From Spartobacteria bacterium (GTDB lineage Bacteria; Verrucomicrobiota; Verrucomicrobiia; Chthoniobacterales; UBA10450), in contig PNAA01000022.1 of the NCBI GenBank assembly GCA_003169975.1, forward strand, positions 1-64,000: 64,000 bases of DNA, in the 5' to 3' direction. The notes under the pieces were generated by a model. The model saw only the letters and a program-made list of their open reading frames with translations. It searched no databases and had not been told where the DNA came from. Below, one piece after another: positions 7,940 to 16,865 of this stretch (its first letter is position 1; each line of letters opens with the position of its first letter). The position numbers were made by a program, and so were the translations under genes.

Positions 7940-9646
7940 ATGCCGCCGCCGAACGAAGAGTATGTGCTCGATCTCCTCCGCGATGTGGGCTTGGTGACCC
8001 GCAAGCAGATCGAGGAGGCGCGCACCGGTCTCAACGGCTCCGGCAGTGTCGTGGATCTGCTCGTTAGGCAGGGCATTGTTTCGGCCGACGACATTTCCCG
8101 CAGTCTCGCCGCCCAGGCCCAGATGACCTGGATCGATCTCGCCGACATGGTCGTGCCGCAGGAGATCATCGACGAGATCAAGCCGCAGGACGCGCGCCGT
8201 TTCAAGATGATCCCGATCGCGCGCAACGAGCACGGTCTCGTCGTCGCGACCGGCGATCCGCTCGATTTCGACAGCATCGACAGCCTCAGCTTTCTTTTGA
8301 AACGCGAAATCGAGCTGGTCTGCACCACGCCCGAGAAAATTCGCCAGGCCCTCATCAAGTATTACGGCAGCGCGGAGGAAGCGGTCGATGTGCTCCGGGA
8401 AAAAATCGGCGATGCCGCGCTCGCGGAACTCGACATCACCGAGGGCGCCGAATTGCCCGAAGGCGAGGGCGGCGATGCGCCGATCGTCCGGATGGTCTCG
8501 ATGCTCCTGCTCGAAGCGCACAAGCTCGGCGCGAGCGACATCCATCTCGAGCCGCTCGAGAGAAGTTTTCGGGTCCGTTTCCGGATCGACGGCGTGCTCC
8601 AGGAAATGCAATCGCCGCCGAAGAAATTGCAGTCGGCCATCATCAGCCGGCTCAAGATCATGACCGGCACGATGAGCATCGCGGAGAAGCGCCTCCCGCA
8701 GGACGGCCGCATCCAGGTGAAGATGGGCAAGAAATCGATCGACCTGCGTGTCTCGACGGTGCCGACCAATCACGGCGAAAGCATGGTCATGCGGTTACTC
8801 GACAAAACGAGCCTGCTCCTCGGCCTGCCTGAGCTCGGTTTCCTGAGCGACGACCAGGAAATTTTCGAGCGACTCCTGCAGGCGCCCGACGGCATTCTGC
8901 TCGTCACCGGCCCGACCGGTTCGGGCAAAACGAGCACGCTCTACGCCTGCCTCAATTACATCAACAAACCCGATCGCAAGATCATCACCGTCGAGGAACC
9001 GGTCGAGTACCAGATGAACGGGATCAACCAGGTGCAGGTGAATTCCGAGATCGGGATGACTTTCCCCGCGGCCCTTCGCTCGATCCTGCGCCAGGCGCCG
9101 AACATCATCATGATCGGCGAAATTCGCGATCTCGAGACGGCGTCGATCGCGACCAACGCCAGCCTCACCGGTCACCTCGTCTTCAGCACCCTGCACACGA
9201 ACGACGCGCCCTCGGCCGTCGCGCGCTTGATCGACATCGGCGTGCAGCCGTTTCTCGTCGCCACCGCGATCCGCGCGATCATGGCGCAGCGGCTCGTGCG
9301 GCGACTTTGCGTCAACTGCAAGGAACCGGGCCAGCTCTCGGAATCGGAGCTGCGCGCGTTGCGCATCGAGTCCCGGCAACTGAGCGAGGCGAACGTCATG
9401 CGGCCGGTCGGTTGCGAGCGGTGCCGGCAGACCGGTTACAAAGGCCGCATGGGCATTTTCGAGATCTTCGAGATCGACGACGAAGTGCGCCACATGGTGA
9501 ACAACCGCGCTTCGACCATGGTTCTGCGCCAGCGCGCGCGCGAGCTCGGGATGCGCACCTTGCGCGAGGACGGCGTGCGCAAAGTGCTTGCCGGCCTAAC
9601 GAGCGCGGAAGAAGTGATTTCGATTACGCTGGGCGATTTGAATTGA
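7940..9646 (+). CDS. GspE/PilB-type secretion or pilus-assembly ATPase (copy 1)
   Basis: A 568-aa hexameric traffic ATPase. The N-terminal MshEN/T2SSE_N domain spans residues about 5-145 and the catalytic domain about 190-565. Walker A is GPTGSGKTSTLYA near 323-335, the Asp box VEEPVEYQMNG follows, and Walker B is IIMIGEIRDLET. Paired CxxC motifs (LCVNC near 456 and CERC near 492) form the zinc-binding finger typical of GspE/PilB and absent from PilT. It is followed by a second ATPase, a PilC/GspF and a prepilin on the same strand. It contains CCTAACGA words at 8061 and 9595. Confidence 0.9.
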   Translation: MPPPNEEYVLDLLRDVGLVTRKQIEEARTGLNGSGSVVDLLVRQGIVSADDISRSLAAQAQMTWIDLADMVVPQEIIDEIKPQDARRFKMIPIARNEHGLVVATGDPLDFDSIDSLSFLLKREIELVCTTPEKIRQALIKYYGSAEEAVDVLREKIGDAALAELDITEGAELPEGEGGDAPIVRMVSMLLLEAHKLGASDIHLEPLERSFRVRFRIDGVLQEMQSPPKKLQSAIISRLKIMTGTMSIAEKRLPQDGRIQVKMGKKSIDLRVSTVPTNHGESMVMRLLDKTSLLLGLPELGFLSDDQEIFERLLQAPDGILLVTGPTGSGKTSTLYACLNYINKPDRKIITVEEPVEYQMNGINQVQVNSEIGMTFPAALRSILRQAPNIIMIGEIRDLETASIATNASLTGHLVFSTLHTNDAPSAVARLIDIGVQPFLVATAIRAIMAQRLVRRLCVNCKEPGQLSESELRALRIESRQLSEANVMRPVGCERCRQTGYKGRMGIFEIFEIDDEVRHMVNNRASTMVLRQRARELGMRTLREDGVRKVLAGLTSAEEVISITLGDLN

Positions 9647-9674
9647 ATGATGAAAACGGTTGGCGAACGCATAC

Positions 9675-9778
9675 GGAAGTCAGTCGTCTCGACTGACTCG
9701 GCGGCCGGCCATACTGCCCGGCCGGTTGCGGGCAGGCTGGAAGGCTGCCCGCCGAGTCAGGCAAGATGCCTGACTTCC
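9675..9778. repeat. R3 long inverted repeat
   Basis: Second copy of the GGAAGTCAG...CTGACTTCC element, with an inner GGCAGGCTGGAAGGCTGCCC arm. It fills the gap between the two GspE/PilB genes, and a CCTAACGA word follows immediately at 9780, abutting the next start codon. Confidence 0.75.
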
Positions 9779-9787
9779 GCCTAACGA

Positions 9788-11476
9788 ATGAATAACGAAC
9801 GACTCGCCGATCTTTTCATCGACCAGGGCCTGATGGACCGGGCCCAGGCGGACGACGTCCTGCTCGAGACCACCCAGAACGGGAAAGCGATCGACCAGGC
9901 GATGGTCGATCACGGGATTGTCGATGAACATCAATTCTATCTCGCGATTGCCGAGGCCCTCGGGAGCGAGGTGGTCGATCTCGACCAGATCGAATTTACC
10001 CCGCAAATTCTGCACCTCATCCCGGCCGGCCTGGCACGGTTGCATCGCGCTCTGCCGATCGGCGAACAGGACAACGGGATTCGCGTCGCGCTCGTCGATC
10101 CGCTCGATACCCAGACGATCGAGGACCTGCGCTTTGCCTTGGGCCGCGACATTCACGTCGTCCTCGCGCCTTCGCTGCAAATCGAAGAACGCCTGAAAAA
10201 GCATTACGGCGAGGACACCTCCAGCATGGAGGACATCCTCAAGCAGCTCGGCGAAGCGGGCGAGCTGATGACGCTCGCGGGCGACAAGGCGGTCGGCCCG
10301 AATGTGGAAGCCGAAGCGAACGCCACGCCGATCATTCGCTTCGTCGATTTGATTCTCTACCAAGCGATCCAGGACCGGGCGAGCGATATCCATTTCGAGC
10401 CGTTCGAGGCAGAGTTCAAAGTCCGCTACCGAGTGGACGGCGCGCTCTACGAAATGGCGCCGCCGCCGCGTCACCTCGCGCTCCCCGTCATTTCGCGCGT
10501 CAAAGTGATGGCGAACATGAACATCGCCGAGCGCCGTCTGCCGCAGGATGGGCGCATCCAGAAAAATATCGCGGGTCGCGCCATCGATCTGCGTGTCTCG
10601 ACTTTGCCGACGCAGTTCGGCGAAAGCGTCGTCCTCCGCGTGCTCGATCGTTCGACCGTCAATCTCGATCTTGAGGCGCTCGGGATGCCCGATTACATCC
10701 TGCAATACATCCTCGAGGTGATTCAGCGGCCTAACGGAATCTTCATCGTCACCGGCCCGACCGGTTCCGGCAAAACGACCACGCTTTATTCCTGCCTGCG
10801 CAAGATCAATACGATCGATTCCAAACTCTTAACCGCGGAAGAGCCGGTCGAGTACGACCTCGAGGGCGTGATGCAGGTGCCGGTGAACGACGCGATCGGC
10901 CTGAGTTTCGCCCGCGTCCTGCGCGCCTTCCTCCGCCAGGATCCCGACCGCATCATGGTCGGTGAGACACGCGATCTCGAGACGGCGCAGATTGCGATCC
11001 AGGCCTCGCTCACCGGGCATCTCGTCTTCACCACTCTGCACACCAACGACGCCCCCGGCGCGATCGCGCGCCTGATCGACATGGGCGTCGAGCCGTTCCT
11101 CATTTCCTCCACCCTCGACGCCGTCCTTGGGCAGCGTCTGCTCCGGAGCATTTGTCGCGATTGCCGCACGGCCTACCAGCCTAACGAATCTCTCCTCGCA
11201 CAGCTCAATCTTTCGCCGCACGAAATTGGCGACCGCCATTTTTACTACGGCAAGGGCTGCGACAAATGCAATCGCACCGGCTACAAGGGCCGCAAAGGAA
11301 TCTACGAGTTGATGCGCATCACCGACCCGCTCCGCGCGCTGATCAACGAGCGCGCCCCCTCGGTCGTCCTGAAACAAAAGGCGATCGAGCTTGGCATGGT
11401 GACGCTGCGCCAGGACGGCGTCCGGAGTATTTTCGATGGCGACACCACGATCGAGGAGGTGCTCAAGTACACTTGA
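9788..11476 (+). CDS. GspE/PilB-type ATPase (copy 2)
   Basis: A 562-aa paralogue of the preceding gene with the same architecture: MshEN-like N-terminus (residues about 1-150), Walker A GPTGSGKTTTLYS near 322-334, Asp box AEEPVEYDLEG, Walker B IMVGETRDLET (Thr replaces the usual Ile of GEIRD), and zinc-finger cysteines CRDC near 456 and CDKC near 491. It would power pilin polymerisation or pseudopilus assembly at the inner membrane. Two successive full-length ATPases before a single GspF suggest sub-functionalisation. The start ATG directly follows a CCTAACGA word. Confidence 0.9.
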   Translation: MNNERLADLFIDQGLMDRAQADDVLLETTQNGKAIDQAMVDHGIVDEHQFYLAIAEALGSEVVDLDQIEFTPQILHLIPAGLARLHRALPIGEQDNGIRVALVDPLDTQTIEDLRFALGRDIHVVLAPSLQIEERLKKHYGEDTSSMEDILKQLGEAGELMTLAGDKAVGPNVEAEANATPIIRFVDLILYQAIQDRASDIHFEPFEAEFKVRYRVDGALYEMAPPPRHLALPVISRVKVMANMNIAERRLPQDGRIQKNIAGRAIDLRVSTLPTQFGESVVLRVLDRSTVNLDLEALGMPDYILQYILEVIQRPNGIFIVTGPTGSGKTTTLYSCLRKINTIDSKLLTAEEPVEYDLEGVMQVPVNDAIGLSFARVLRAFLRQDPDRIMVGETRDLETAQIAIQASLTGHLVFTTLHTNDAPGAIARLIDMGVEPFLISSTLDAVLGQRLLRSICRDCRTAYQPNESLLAQLNLSPHEIGDRHFYYGKGCDKCNRTGYKGRKGIYELMRITDPLRALINERAPSVVLKQKAIELGMVTLRQDGVRSIFDGDTTIEEVLKYT

Positions 11477-11478
11477 GG

Positions 11479-11602
11479 AAATGACGAAAGTCTAATGACG
11501 AAGGAATGACGAAGCGCGAATGACGAAAGAACTCGCCGGGCGGGCATATCATTTGTCATTCTTCATTTGGCATTCCTTCGTCCTTCGGAATTCGTCATTT
11601 TC
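11479..11602. repeat. R7 AT-rich inverted repeat (AATGACGAA ... TTCGTCATT)
   Basis: Several copies of AATGACGAA in the left half are mirrored by TTGTCATT, CATTCCTTCG and TTCGTCATTTTC in the right half, giving a long imperfect hairpin. It fills the 185-bp gap between the second ATPase and the pilC-like gene. Gene expression across it could be affected, but no T-tract terminator is evident. Confidence 0.6.
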
Positions 11603-11661
11603 TTCCCCCTTCTCACAAAATCTCGACACAACTTTCCCTCTTCTCTATCCTTCCCGCTGTC

Positions 11662-12948
11662 ATGCCGCGATTCACTTACATAGCGCTCGACTCCCGTGGT
11701 CAGGAATCCACCGGTCTGGTCGACGCGCCCTCGACCAACGACGCCATCGGCCAGTTGCGGCAGGCGGGATATTTTCCGACGAGCGTTTTTGAGGACGGGC
11801 AGGGCGGCGTGGCGGAAAAGAAAACGCAGCGGGCGACAAAGACCACCGCGGCGGCGCCGAAGGCCAAGGGGAAAGGGATCGTTCTCTTTGCGAAGAAGAC
11901 GGTCAAAGCCAGAGTCCTGATGGTCTTTACCCGCCAGCTCGCGACCCTGATCGACGCCGGCCTGCCGTTGCTGCGCGGCCTCAACGTGCTCGCGAAACAG
12001 GAGCGCGACGTCCTGCTCAAGAGCACCATTAATCAGCTCGCCGACTCTGTGCAGGGTGGCAGCACCTTCTCGGAAAGCCTCGCGCAGCACCCGAGGATTT
12101 TTAACAAGCTCTTTGTCAACATGGTGAAAGCGGGCGAGCTCGGCGGTGTGCTTGAGCTCGTGCTCAGCCGGCTCGCCGAGTTCCAGGAAAAAGCGCAGAA
12201 GGTCAAAAACAAGGTCAAATCAGCGATGATCTATCCAGCCATCGTGCTCTCGCTCGCGATGGTCATCATGGCCTTCCTCCTCGTCTTCATCGTGCCGAAG
12301 TTCGAATCGATTTTCCACGACATGCTCGGCGACAAACCGCTCCCGGCGATCACCCAGTTCGTCATCGGGATCAGCGGTTTCATGCAACACCATTGGTTGA
12401 TTTTGCTCGGTGGCATCTTCGCGATTGTCGCCGGTTATAAATTCATCTCCCGCAGACCCGCTGGGCGCGCGGTCATCGATCGCCTCGCGTTGCGCGCGCC
12501 GCTTTTCGGCGACCTGACCCGCAAGAGTTCGATCTCGCGCTTCGCGCGTACCCTCGGCACCCTCGTCACGAGCGGCGTTCCGATTTTGCAGGCGCTCAAT
12601 ATTACGCGCGAGACGGCCGGCAACACCGTCATCGCCAATGCCATTTCGCAGGTGCACGACTCGGTCAAGGAAGGCGAATCCATCGTGCAACCATTGGAGT
12701 CGAGCGGCGCTTTTCCGCCGATGGTCATCAGCATGGTCGATGTCGGGGAGGAGACCGGCCAGTTGCCGGAGATGCTGCTCAAGATCGCGGAAGTTTACGA
12801 CGATGAAGTCGACAACGCGGTCGCGGGCCTGACCTCCATGCTCGAGCCAATCATGATTGTGCTCCTGGCGGTGATCGTCGGCACGATCGTGATCGCGTTG
12901 TTCATGCCCTTGATCAGCATCATCGGCGGCCTGCAGGCGCAGACCTAA
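11662..12948 (+). CDS. GspF/PilC inner-membrane platform protein (copy 1)
   Basis: This 428-aa polytopic protein has two tandem T2SSF domains (residues about 88-210 and 290-415), each followed by transmembrane segments. Typical motifs are FTRQLATLIDAGLPLLRGL, SAMIYPAIVLSLAMVIM, FARTLGTLVTSGVPILQAL and VGEETGQLPEML. The platform protein couples the cytoplasmic ATPase to pilin assembly. A Lys/Ala-rich stretch (about 50-80) links the short N-terminal domain. It lies 4 nt upstream of the prepilin gene, so the two are probably translated together. The stop TAA is inside a CCTAACGA word (12944). Confidence 0.92.
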   Translation: MPRFTYIALDSRGQESTGLVDAPSTNDAIGQLRQAGYFPTSVFEDGQGGVAEKKTQRATKTTAAAPKAKGKGIVLFAKKTVKARVLMVFTRQLATLIDAGLPLLRGLNVLAKQERDVLLKSTINQLADSVQGGSTFSESLAQHPRIFNKLFVNMVKAGELGGVLELVLSRLAEFQEKAQKVKNKVKSAMIYPAIVLSLAMVIMAFLLVFIVPKFESIFHDMLGDKPLPAITQFVIGISGFMQHHWLILLGGIFAIVAGYKFISRRPAGRAVIDRLALRAPLFGDLTRKSSISRFARTLGTLVTSGVPILQALNITRETAGNTVIANAISQVHDSVKEGESIVQPLESSGAFPPMVISMVDVGEETGQLPEMLLKIAEVYDDEVDNAVAGLTSMLEPIMIVLLAVIVGTIVIALFMPLISIIGGLQAQT

Positions 12949-12951
12949 CGA

Positions 12952-13509
12952 ATGCGTTTAAGGGGCAGAGCCGCATTCACGATCGTCGAGCTGCTGGTCG
13001 TGATGGCGATCATTCTCGTGTTGGCTGGCCTGGTCCTGGCGACGAGCAGCTACGTGCACAACAAAGGCGCCCGCTCCCGCGCCGAAGCCGAGATCGCCGC
13101 GATGTCCGCCGCGCTGGAGAATTACAAGGCGGATAATGGGGTGTATCCGAGTGACTCCACAAAAACTGATCTGCTCAGTCCGAAGGCGGGGGTCGATTTT
13201 GCGAGCTATTCAACGGCAAGCCTATTTCTCTACGAGAAATTGACCGGCGTCACTAGTGGGAGCCGTTCTGAGGTCCCGTCAACTACAACGTACTTCACGT
13301 TCAAGCCGAACATGCTCTTGCCGTCACCTCCCTCGACCGCGGATATCACAGGCATTCGTGATCCATTTGGCGACAGTTATGGATATTCAACTGCCGGGCA
13401 AACTACTTCCGGAACTGGCTACAATCCCACGTTCGACCTCTGGAGCACTGGTGGCTACATTGCCACGACTAGCCCACCCGACCAATCACAGTGGATCAAG
13501 AATTGGTAA
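12952..13509 (+). CDS. GspG-like prepilin
   Basis: A 185-aa class III-signal protein with a short basic leader (MRLRGRAA), a prepilin peptidase site before F (AA|FTIVELLVV), Glu at position +5 and a hydrophobic helix (residues about 9-30). The segment after the helix (AEIAAMSAALENYKADNGVYPS) is the signature of the major pseudopilin GspG. The -1 residue is Ala rather than the usual Gly, as in other prepilins in this window. It is the last gene of the ATPase-ATPase-PilC-pilin block, so it is a likely substrate of that machine. Confidence 0.85.
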   Translation: MRLRGRAAFTIVELLVVMAIILVLAGLVLATSSYVHNKGARSRAEAEIAAMSAALENYKADNGVYPSDSTKTDLLSPKAGVDFASYSTASLFLYEKLTGVTSGSRSEVPSTTTYFTFKPNMLLPSPPSTADITGIRDPFGDSYGYSTAGQTTSGTGYNPTFDLWSTGGYIATTSPPDQSQWIKNW

Positions 13510-13518
13510 CGCTCCCGC

Positions 13519-13612
13519 GTCATCCTGAGCGGAGCGCAGCGGAGTCGAAGGATCCCGTGGAGTTACCTTGCACCTACCGCCGCGGGATCCCTCGACTGCG
13601 CTCGGGATGACG
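13519..13612. repeat. R5 inverted repeat (GTCATCCTGAGC ... CTCGGGATGAC)
   Basis: Arms GTCATCCTGAGCGGAGCGCA and GCGCTCGGGATGACG, with inner GGATCCCG / CGGGATCC, form a long imperfect hairpin between two convergent genes. A related element is at 22990-23111. Confidence 0.65.
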
Positions 13613-13627
13613 AATGCGGCCCTGTCC

Positions 13628-14662
13628 TCAGTGCACCACCACCACCACCCGCCGATTTATTTCCTGTTCCGGAATCGATGCATCCGGTGAGGTCAGCAGG
13701 TTCGCTTTCCCGTAACCGCGCGTCTCGATTTGCTCCGGATTGATCCCCAGCGCTTCGACTAAATACGCTTTCACACTTTCCGCCCGCCGCCGGCTCAGAT
13801 CGAGATTGTATTCGTCCGACCCATACGAGTCGGTGTAACCCTCGAGCGTGAAAGTCGCGTTCGGATTGCGCTTAATCAGCGTCGCCACTTTCTGCAATTG
13901 CTCCAGCGCGCTGCCCTGCAACTCCGCGCTGTCATACTCGAAGAGCTGATTGTTAGGCATTTTGAATTTCGTGCCCGCCCCGAGCGGACCCTTTTGCGAG
14001 AGTAGAGACTCCAGATCGCTGAAACCCGGCGCGCGATCGGTCCGCGGCCCGGCGCTGTCGCCCGGGATGCCGTTGAAATTGTTCGGCCGCTTGATCGTCG
14101 TGCTCGTCGCCAGCTCCGTCCCCGTCATTGCCGGCTGCGGACGGCCGGAGTCGGCGACATCATTGAGCTGCGCCTGCTCGCGCTGCGCGTCCGGCGTTTT
14201 CTCGAGCGACTGCGCCGTCGTGCGCTCGATTTCATTGATCACGGAATTCAGGTTCGTCTGCTCGACTTTCGGTTTGTCCGGCAGGACATCGCGGGTGTCG
14301 TCCGGCAGCGCCGCGGTCGCGTGCACTTCCTGCAGGAGTTTGTCGAATGACTTCTGGTCATCCGGCAGCTGGACGTCGGTCTTGTCCGGGTTCGGTTTGG
14401 CCGCCTCGGCAGTGTCGCTCGCCGTTGCCTGGTCGAGCGGCTTGGGCGCGACCTCGACGCTCTTCACTTTGAAGGTCGGTGGCGGGGGTTTTTCCAGCCC
14501 GAGCGGCGCGGTCGGTTGAAAGCCGGTGCGATAGAAAAAAAAGCAAAGCAGTCCGTGCAAGGTGAGCGAGAGGAGCAGGCCGACGAAGAGCCAGTTGCGC
14601 TGCTTGCTCCGGCCGGACCAGACCGGGAGAGGCGCGGAAGCTCGAGCAGTGACGGCGTTCAT
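13628..14662 (-). CDS. Inner-membrane-anchored OmpA-domain envelope protein
   Basis: A 344-aa protein with a single N-terminal transmembrane helix (residues about 24-45), a Pro/Asp-rich periplasmic linker, and a C-terminal OmpA/MotB peptidoglycan-binding domain (about 235-344) carrying FTLEGYTDSYGSDEYNLDLSRRRA and IETRGYGKANL. The anchor plus acidic linker resembles TonB/TolA-like N-termini fused to OmpA. It probably tethers an inner-membrane complex to peptidoglycan. It is convergent with the prepilin gene, so a link to the pilus block is positional only. Confidence 0.75.
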   Translation of the reverse strand: MNAVTARASAPLPVWSGRSKQRNWLFVGLLLSLTLHGLLCFFFYRTGFQPTAPLGLEKPPPPTFKVKSVEVAPKPLDQATASDTAEAAKPNPDKTDVQLPDDQKSFDKLLQEVHATAALPDDTRDVLPDKPKVEQTNLNSVINEIERTTAQSLEKTPDAQREQAQLNDVADSGRPQPAMTGTELATSTTIKRPNNFNGIPGDSAGPRTDRAPGFSDLESLLSQKGPLGAGTKFKMPNNQLFEYDSAELQGSALEQLQKVATLIKRNPNATFTLEGYTDSYGSDEYNLDLSRRRAESVKAYLVEALGINPEQIETRGYGKANLLTSPDASIPEQEINRRVVVVVH

Positions 14663-14734
14663 CCCGGGTTAGACAAACGAGCGGCGAAAATGTTTGTCAA
14701 ACTTCGCAACGGTGGGTGGTCGACGCGTGGCATC

Positions 14735-14808
14735 TGTAGGGCGACCGCTCCGGTTGCCGAGAATCAAATTGGCTATGAAACTGGGCAGGCGAAGCGCCCG
14801 CCCTACAA
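14735..14808. repeat. R2 inverted repeat (TGTAGGGCGACCGCTCCG ... GCGCCCGCCCTACA)
   Basis: The element starts TGTAGGGCGACCGCTCCGGT and ends GAAGCGCCCGCCCTACAA, with a variable centre. A close copy is at 16108-16187. It lies immediately downstream of panB on the minus strand. Confidence 0.75.
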
Positions 14809-14811
14809 TTC

Positions 14812-15585
14812 CTACCGAACCGGCCCGCGGGTCCGTTCGATGAAAATGCGCGCGGCGCGCCGGATTTCTTCGGCGACCTGGACCTCCGGGGAAACAAATT
14901 TCGGCGTGAACCACGGATACAACCCGATCAGATCATGCGTCACGAGAATCTGTCCGTCGCAATGCTCGCCCGAGCCGATCCCGATCGTCGGGATGCCGAT
15001 CGCGTCCGTGATCTGGCGGGCCGCTTCCGCCGCCACGATCTCGAGCACGACGGAAAAAGCGCCTGCGTCCTCGACCGCGCGCGCGTCGGCCAGCAAGCGC
15101 TCCGCTTCGGCGGCGCCCCTCCCCTTCACTTTGTAGCCACCTTCCGCGCGCACGCTTTGCGGCAGCATGCCGATGTGCGCCATGAGCGGAATTCCCGCCC
15201 CGACAATCGCCCGGATCTGCGCCACGTGACTGGCACCGCCTTCCAGCTTCACCGCCTGCGCGCCGGCCTCCACCAGCTGGCGCGCATTCGCGACCGCCTC
15301 CTCCGGGATGTCGTAGGTGCCGATGGAAAGATCGGCCACGAGCAACGCCCGCTTCACCCCGCGCGCCGCCGCCCGGGTGTGGTGGAGCATTTCCTCGAAC
15401 TTTACCTCGGTCGTGTCAGTGTAACCGAGGACCACCATGCCTAACGAGTCGCCGACGAGGATGATGTCGATCCCACTTTCGTCGAGCAAGCGGGCGGTTG
15501 GATAATCGTAGGCTGTCAGCGCGGTGATGCGCTCCCGGCGACGTTTTTTCGCGCGAAAATCCTCCATCGCTGGCGACACTACCAT
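14812..15585 (-). CDS. panB: 3-methyl-2-oxobutanoate hydroxymethyltransferase
   Basis: A 257-aa protein catalysing formation of ketopantoate from alpha-ketoisovalerate and methylene-tetrahydrofolate, the first step of pantothenate synthesis. Family motifs: TALTAYDYPTARLLDE, ILVGDSLGMVVLGY, HHTRAAARG, a catalytic-region VKLEGG and MAHIGMLPQSV. The length is normal. It overlaps the folK stop codon by 7 nt if it starts at 15585; an internal ATG at 15567 is an equally plausible start. The overlap suggests translational coupling, and both products depend on folate. Confidence 0.95.
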   Translation of the reverse strand: MVVSPAMEDFRAKKRRRERITALTAYDYPTARLLDESGIDIILVGDSLGMVVLGYTDTTEVKFEEMLHHTRAAARGVKRALLVADLSIGTYDIPEEAVANARQLVEAGAQAVKLEGGASHVAQIRAIVGAGIPLMAHIGMLPQSVRAEGGYKVKGRGAAEAERLLADARAVEDAGAFSVVLEIVAAEAARQITDAIGIPTIGIGSGEHCDGQILVTHDLIGLYPWFTPKFVSPEVQVAEEIRRAARIFIERTRGPVR

Positions 15586-16079
15586 TGCAGCGCGGAACGC
15601 ACCACTGATGGAGCGGACGACAATTCCCCGGTCAGCTCGTGGATGGTTTTTTGTTGTCCAGGCAGGACCAGGTTGGGACGGATCTCGGCCAGCGGATGGA
15701 GGACGAATCCCCGCAGGTGCAAACGTGGATGCGGCAGCTGCAGATCCGGCTCGTCGATGAGCCGCGGCCCGTGATAGAGGAGGTCGAGGTCGATCGTGCG
15801 GGAGCGATTGCGCCCGTGCCGCGGCGGACGGCCGAGATCGGCTTCAATCTTTTTCAGCTCCTCCAGGAGTTGCCGGGACAAGCCACCGTAGCCAATCTCG
15901 ACCACGGCGTTCAAAAATTTGGCCGCGCCCAGTTCGCATTCGACCGGCTCCGTCTCGTAGAGCGCGGAGGAAAGAAGTGGCGGCACGATCTCGGGCAGAG
16001 CGAAGATGCGGCGGCGGGCGGTCGTTAGGCAAAGGAGCCGGTCGCCGAGGTTGGCGCCGAGTGCGATGCCCGCTCTCAT
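15579..16079 (-). CDS. folK: 2-amino-4-hydroxy-6-hydroxymethyldihydropteridine pyrophosphokinase
   Basis: This 166-aa enzyme pyrophosphorylates 6-hydroxymethyldihydropterin for folate synthesis. Family motifs: GIALGANLGDR at the N-terminus, SALYETEPVE, and the catalytic RSRTIDLDLLYHG followed by LQLPHPRLHLRGFVL. I chose the ATG at 16079 because the family begins almost directly at the GANLGDR motif; the upstream in-frame codons overlap the R2 repeat. It contains a CCTAACGA word at 16022. Confidence 0.93.
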   Translation of the reverse strand: MRAGIALGANLGDRLLCLTTARRRIFALPEIVPPLLSSALYETEPVECELGAAKFLNAVVEIGYGGLSRQLLEELKKIEADLGRPPRHGRNRSRTIDLDLLYHGPRLIDEPDLQLPHPRLHLRGFVLHPLAEIRPNLVLPGQQKTIHELTGELSSAPSVVRSALQW

Positions 16080-16107
16080 GCGGAGAAACCAGCAACCGCG
16101 CGGGATT

Positions 16108-16187
16108 TGTAGGGCGACCGCTCCGGTTGCCAAGAACCAACGTTCCGCGCGTCCGCAAACTGGGCAGGCGGAGCGCCCGCCCTACAA
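16108..16187. repeat. R2 inverted repeat, second copy
   Basis: TGTAGGGCGACCGCTCCGGT at the left and GGAGCGCCCGCCCTACAA at the right, with a centre differing from the copy at 14735. The right arm overlaps the end of dapB and supplies its TAG stop codon. Confidence 0.75.
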
Positions 16188-16865
16188 CCCGAGGACATCT
16201 TCCATGTTGTAAAGCCCGGCCGGCTGTTCGAGCGCCCAGCGCGCGGCGCGCAACGCGCCGACGGCAAAAGTCTCCCGGCTCGCGGCGCGATGTGTCAGCT
16301 CCAAACGCTCGCCCGCTCCCGCGAAAATGACGGTGTGCTCGCCCACGATGTCGCCGGCGCGAATGGAGTGCGCCGGGATGGCGTGCTGGCCCCTGCGCAC
16401 TTCCTGCAAAATTTCCAAAAGTCGTTTCGCGGTGCCGCTCGGGGCGTCCTTCTTCGTGCGATGATGCATCTCCACCACCTCGAGATCGAAATCGTCGCCT
16501 AACAACTCCGCCGCGCGCCGGGTGAGAGCGAAGAGGACGTTGACGCCGACACTGAAATTCGCCGCGAAAACGAGCGGGATTTTTTGCGCCGCCGCCACCA
16601 CCGCCTCCTTTTGCGTGGCACTGTGGCCGGTCGTTCCCAGAACGAGCGGCTTCCCGTACTGCGCGCAGGCCTGGCAGACCGCCTCCGTTGCATCCGCGGC
16701 GCTGAAATCGATCACCACGTCGCAGCTTTCGATGGCTGGCCCGATGGGATCGCCGCGCTCGATTCCGGCCGTGATCGTTAGGCCGGGGTCCTGCGCCGCC
16801 GCCGCGACCACGGCTTGCCCCATCCGACCGTCAGCGCCGACGAGCAAGATGCGGGCGGCACTCAT
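16182..16865 (-). CDS. dapB: 4-hydroxy-tetrahydrodipicolinate reductase
   Basis: A 227-aa NAD(P)H-dependent reductase of the diaminopimelate/lysine pathway. It shows the Rossmann motif GADGRMGQAV near the N-terminus, VIDFSAADA, the substrate motif EMHHRTKKDAPSGTAK and the C-terminal TFAVGALRAARW. The ATG at 16865 is chosen because it overlaps the dapA stop by one base (TGATG) and places the Rossmann motif correctly. The final Leu and stop come from the R2 repeat. Confidence 0.95.
   Translation of the reverse strand: MSAARILLVGADGRMGQAVVAAAAQDPGLTITAGIERGDPIGPAIESCDVVIDFSAADATEAVCQACAQYGKPLVLGTTGHSATQKEAVVAAAQKIPLVFAANFSVGVNVLFALTRRAAELLGDDFDLEVVEMHHRTKKDAPSGTAKRLLEILQEVRRGQHAIPAHSIRAGDIVGEHTVIFAGAGERLELTHRAASRETFAVGALRAARWALEQPAGLYNMEDVLGL

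Noticed and set aside
6902-8773. 623-codon minus-strand frame opposite the POT transporter and the first PilB-type ATPase
   Set aside because: Spans two well-supported genes on the other strand; composition is typical of an antisense frame.
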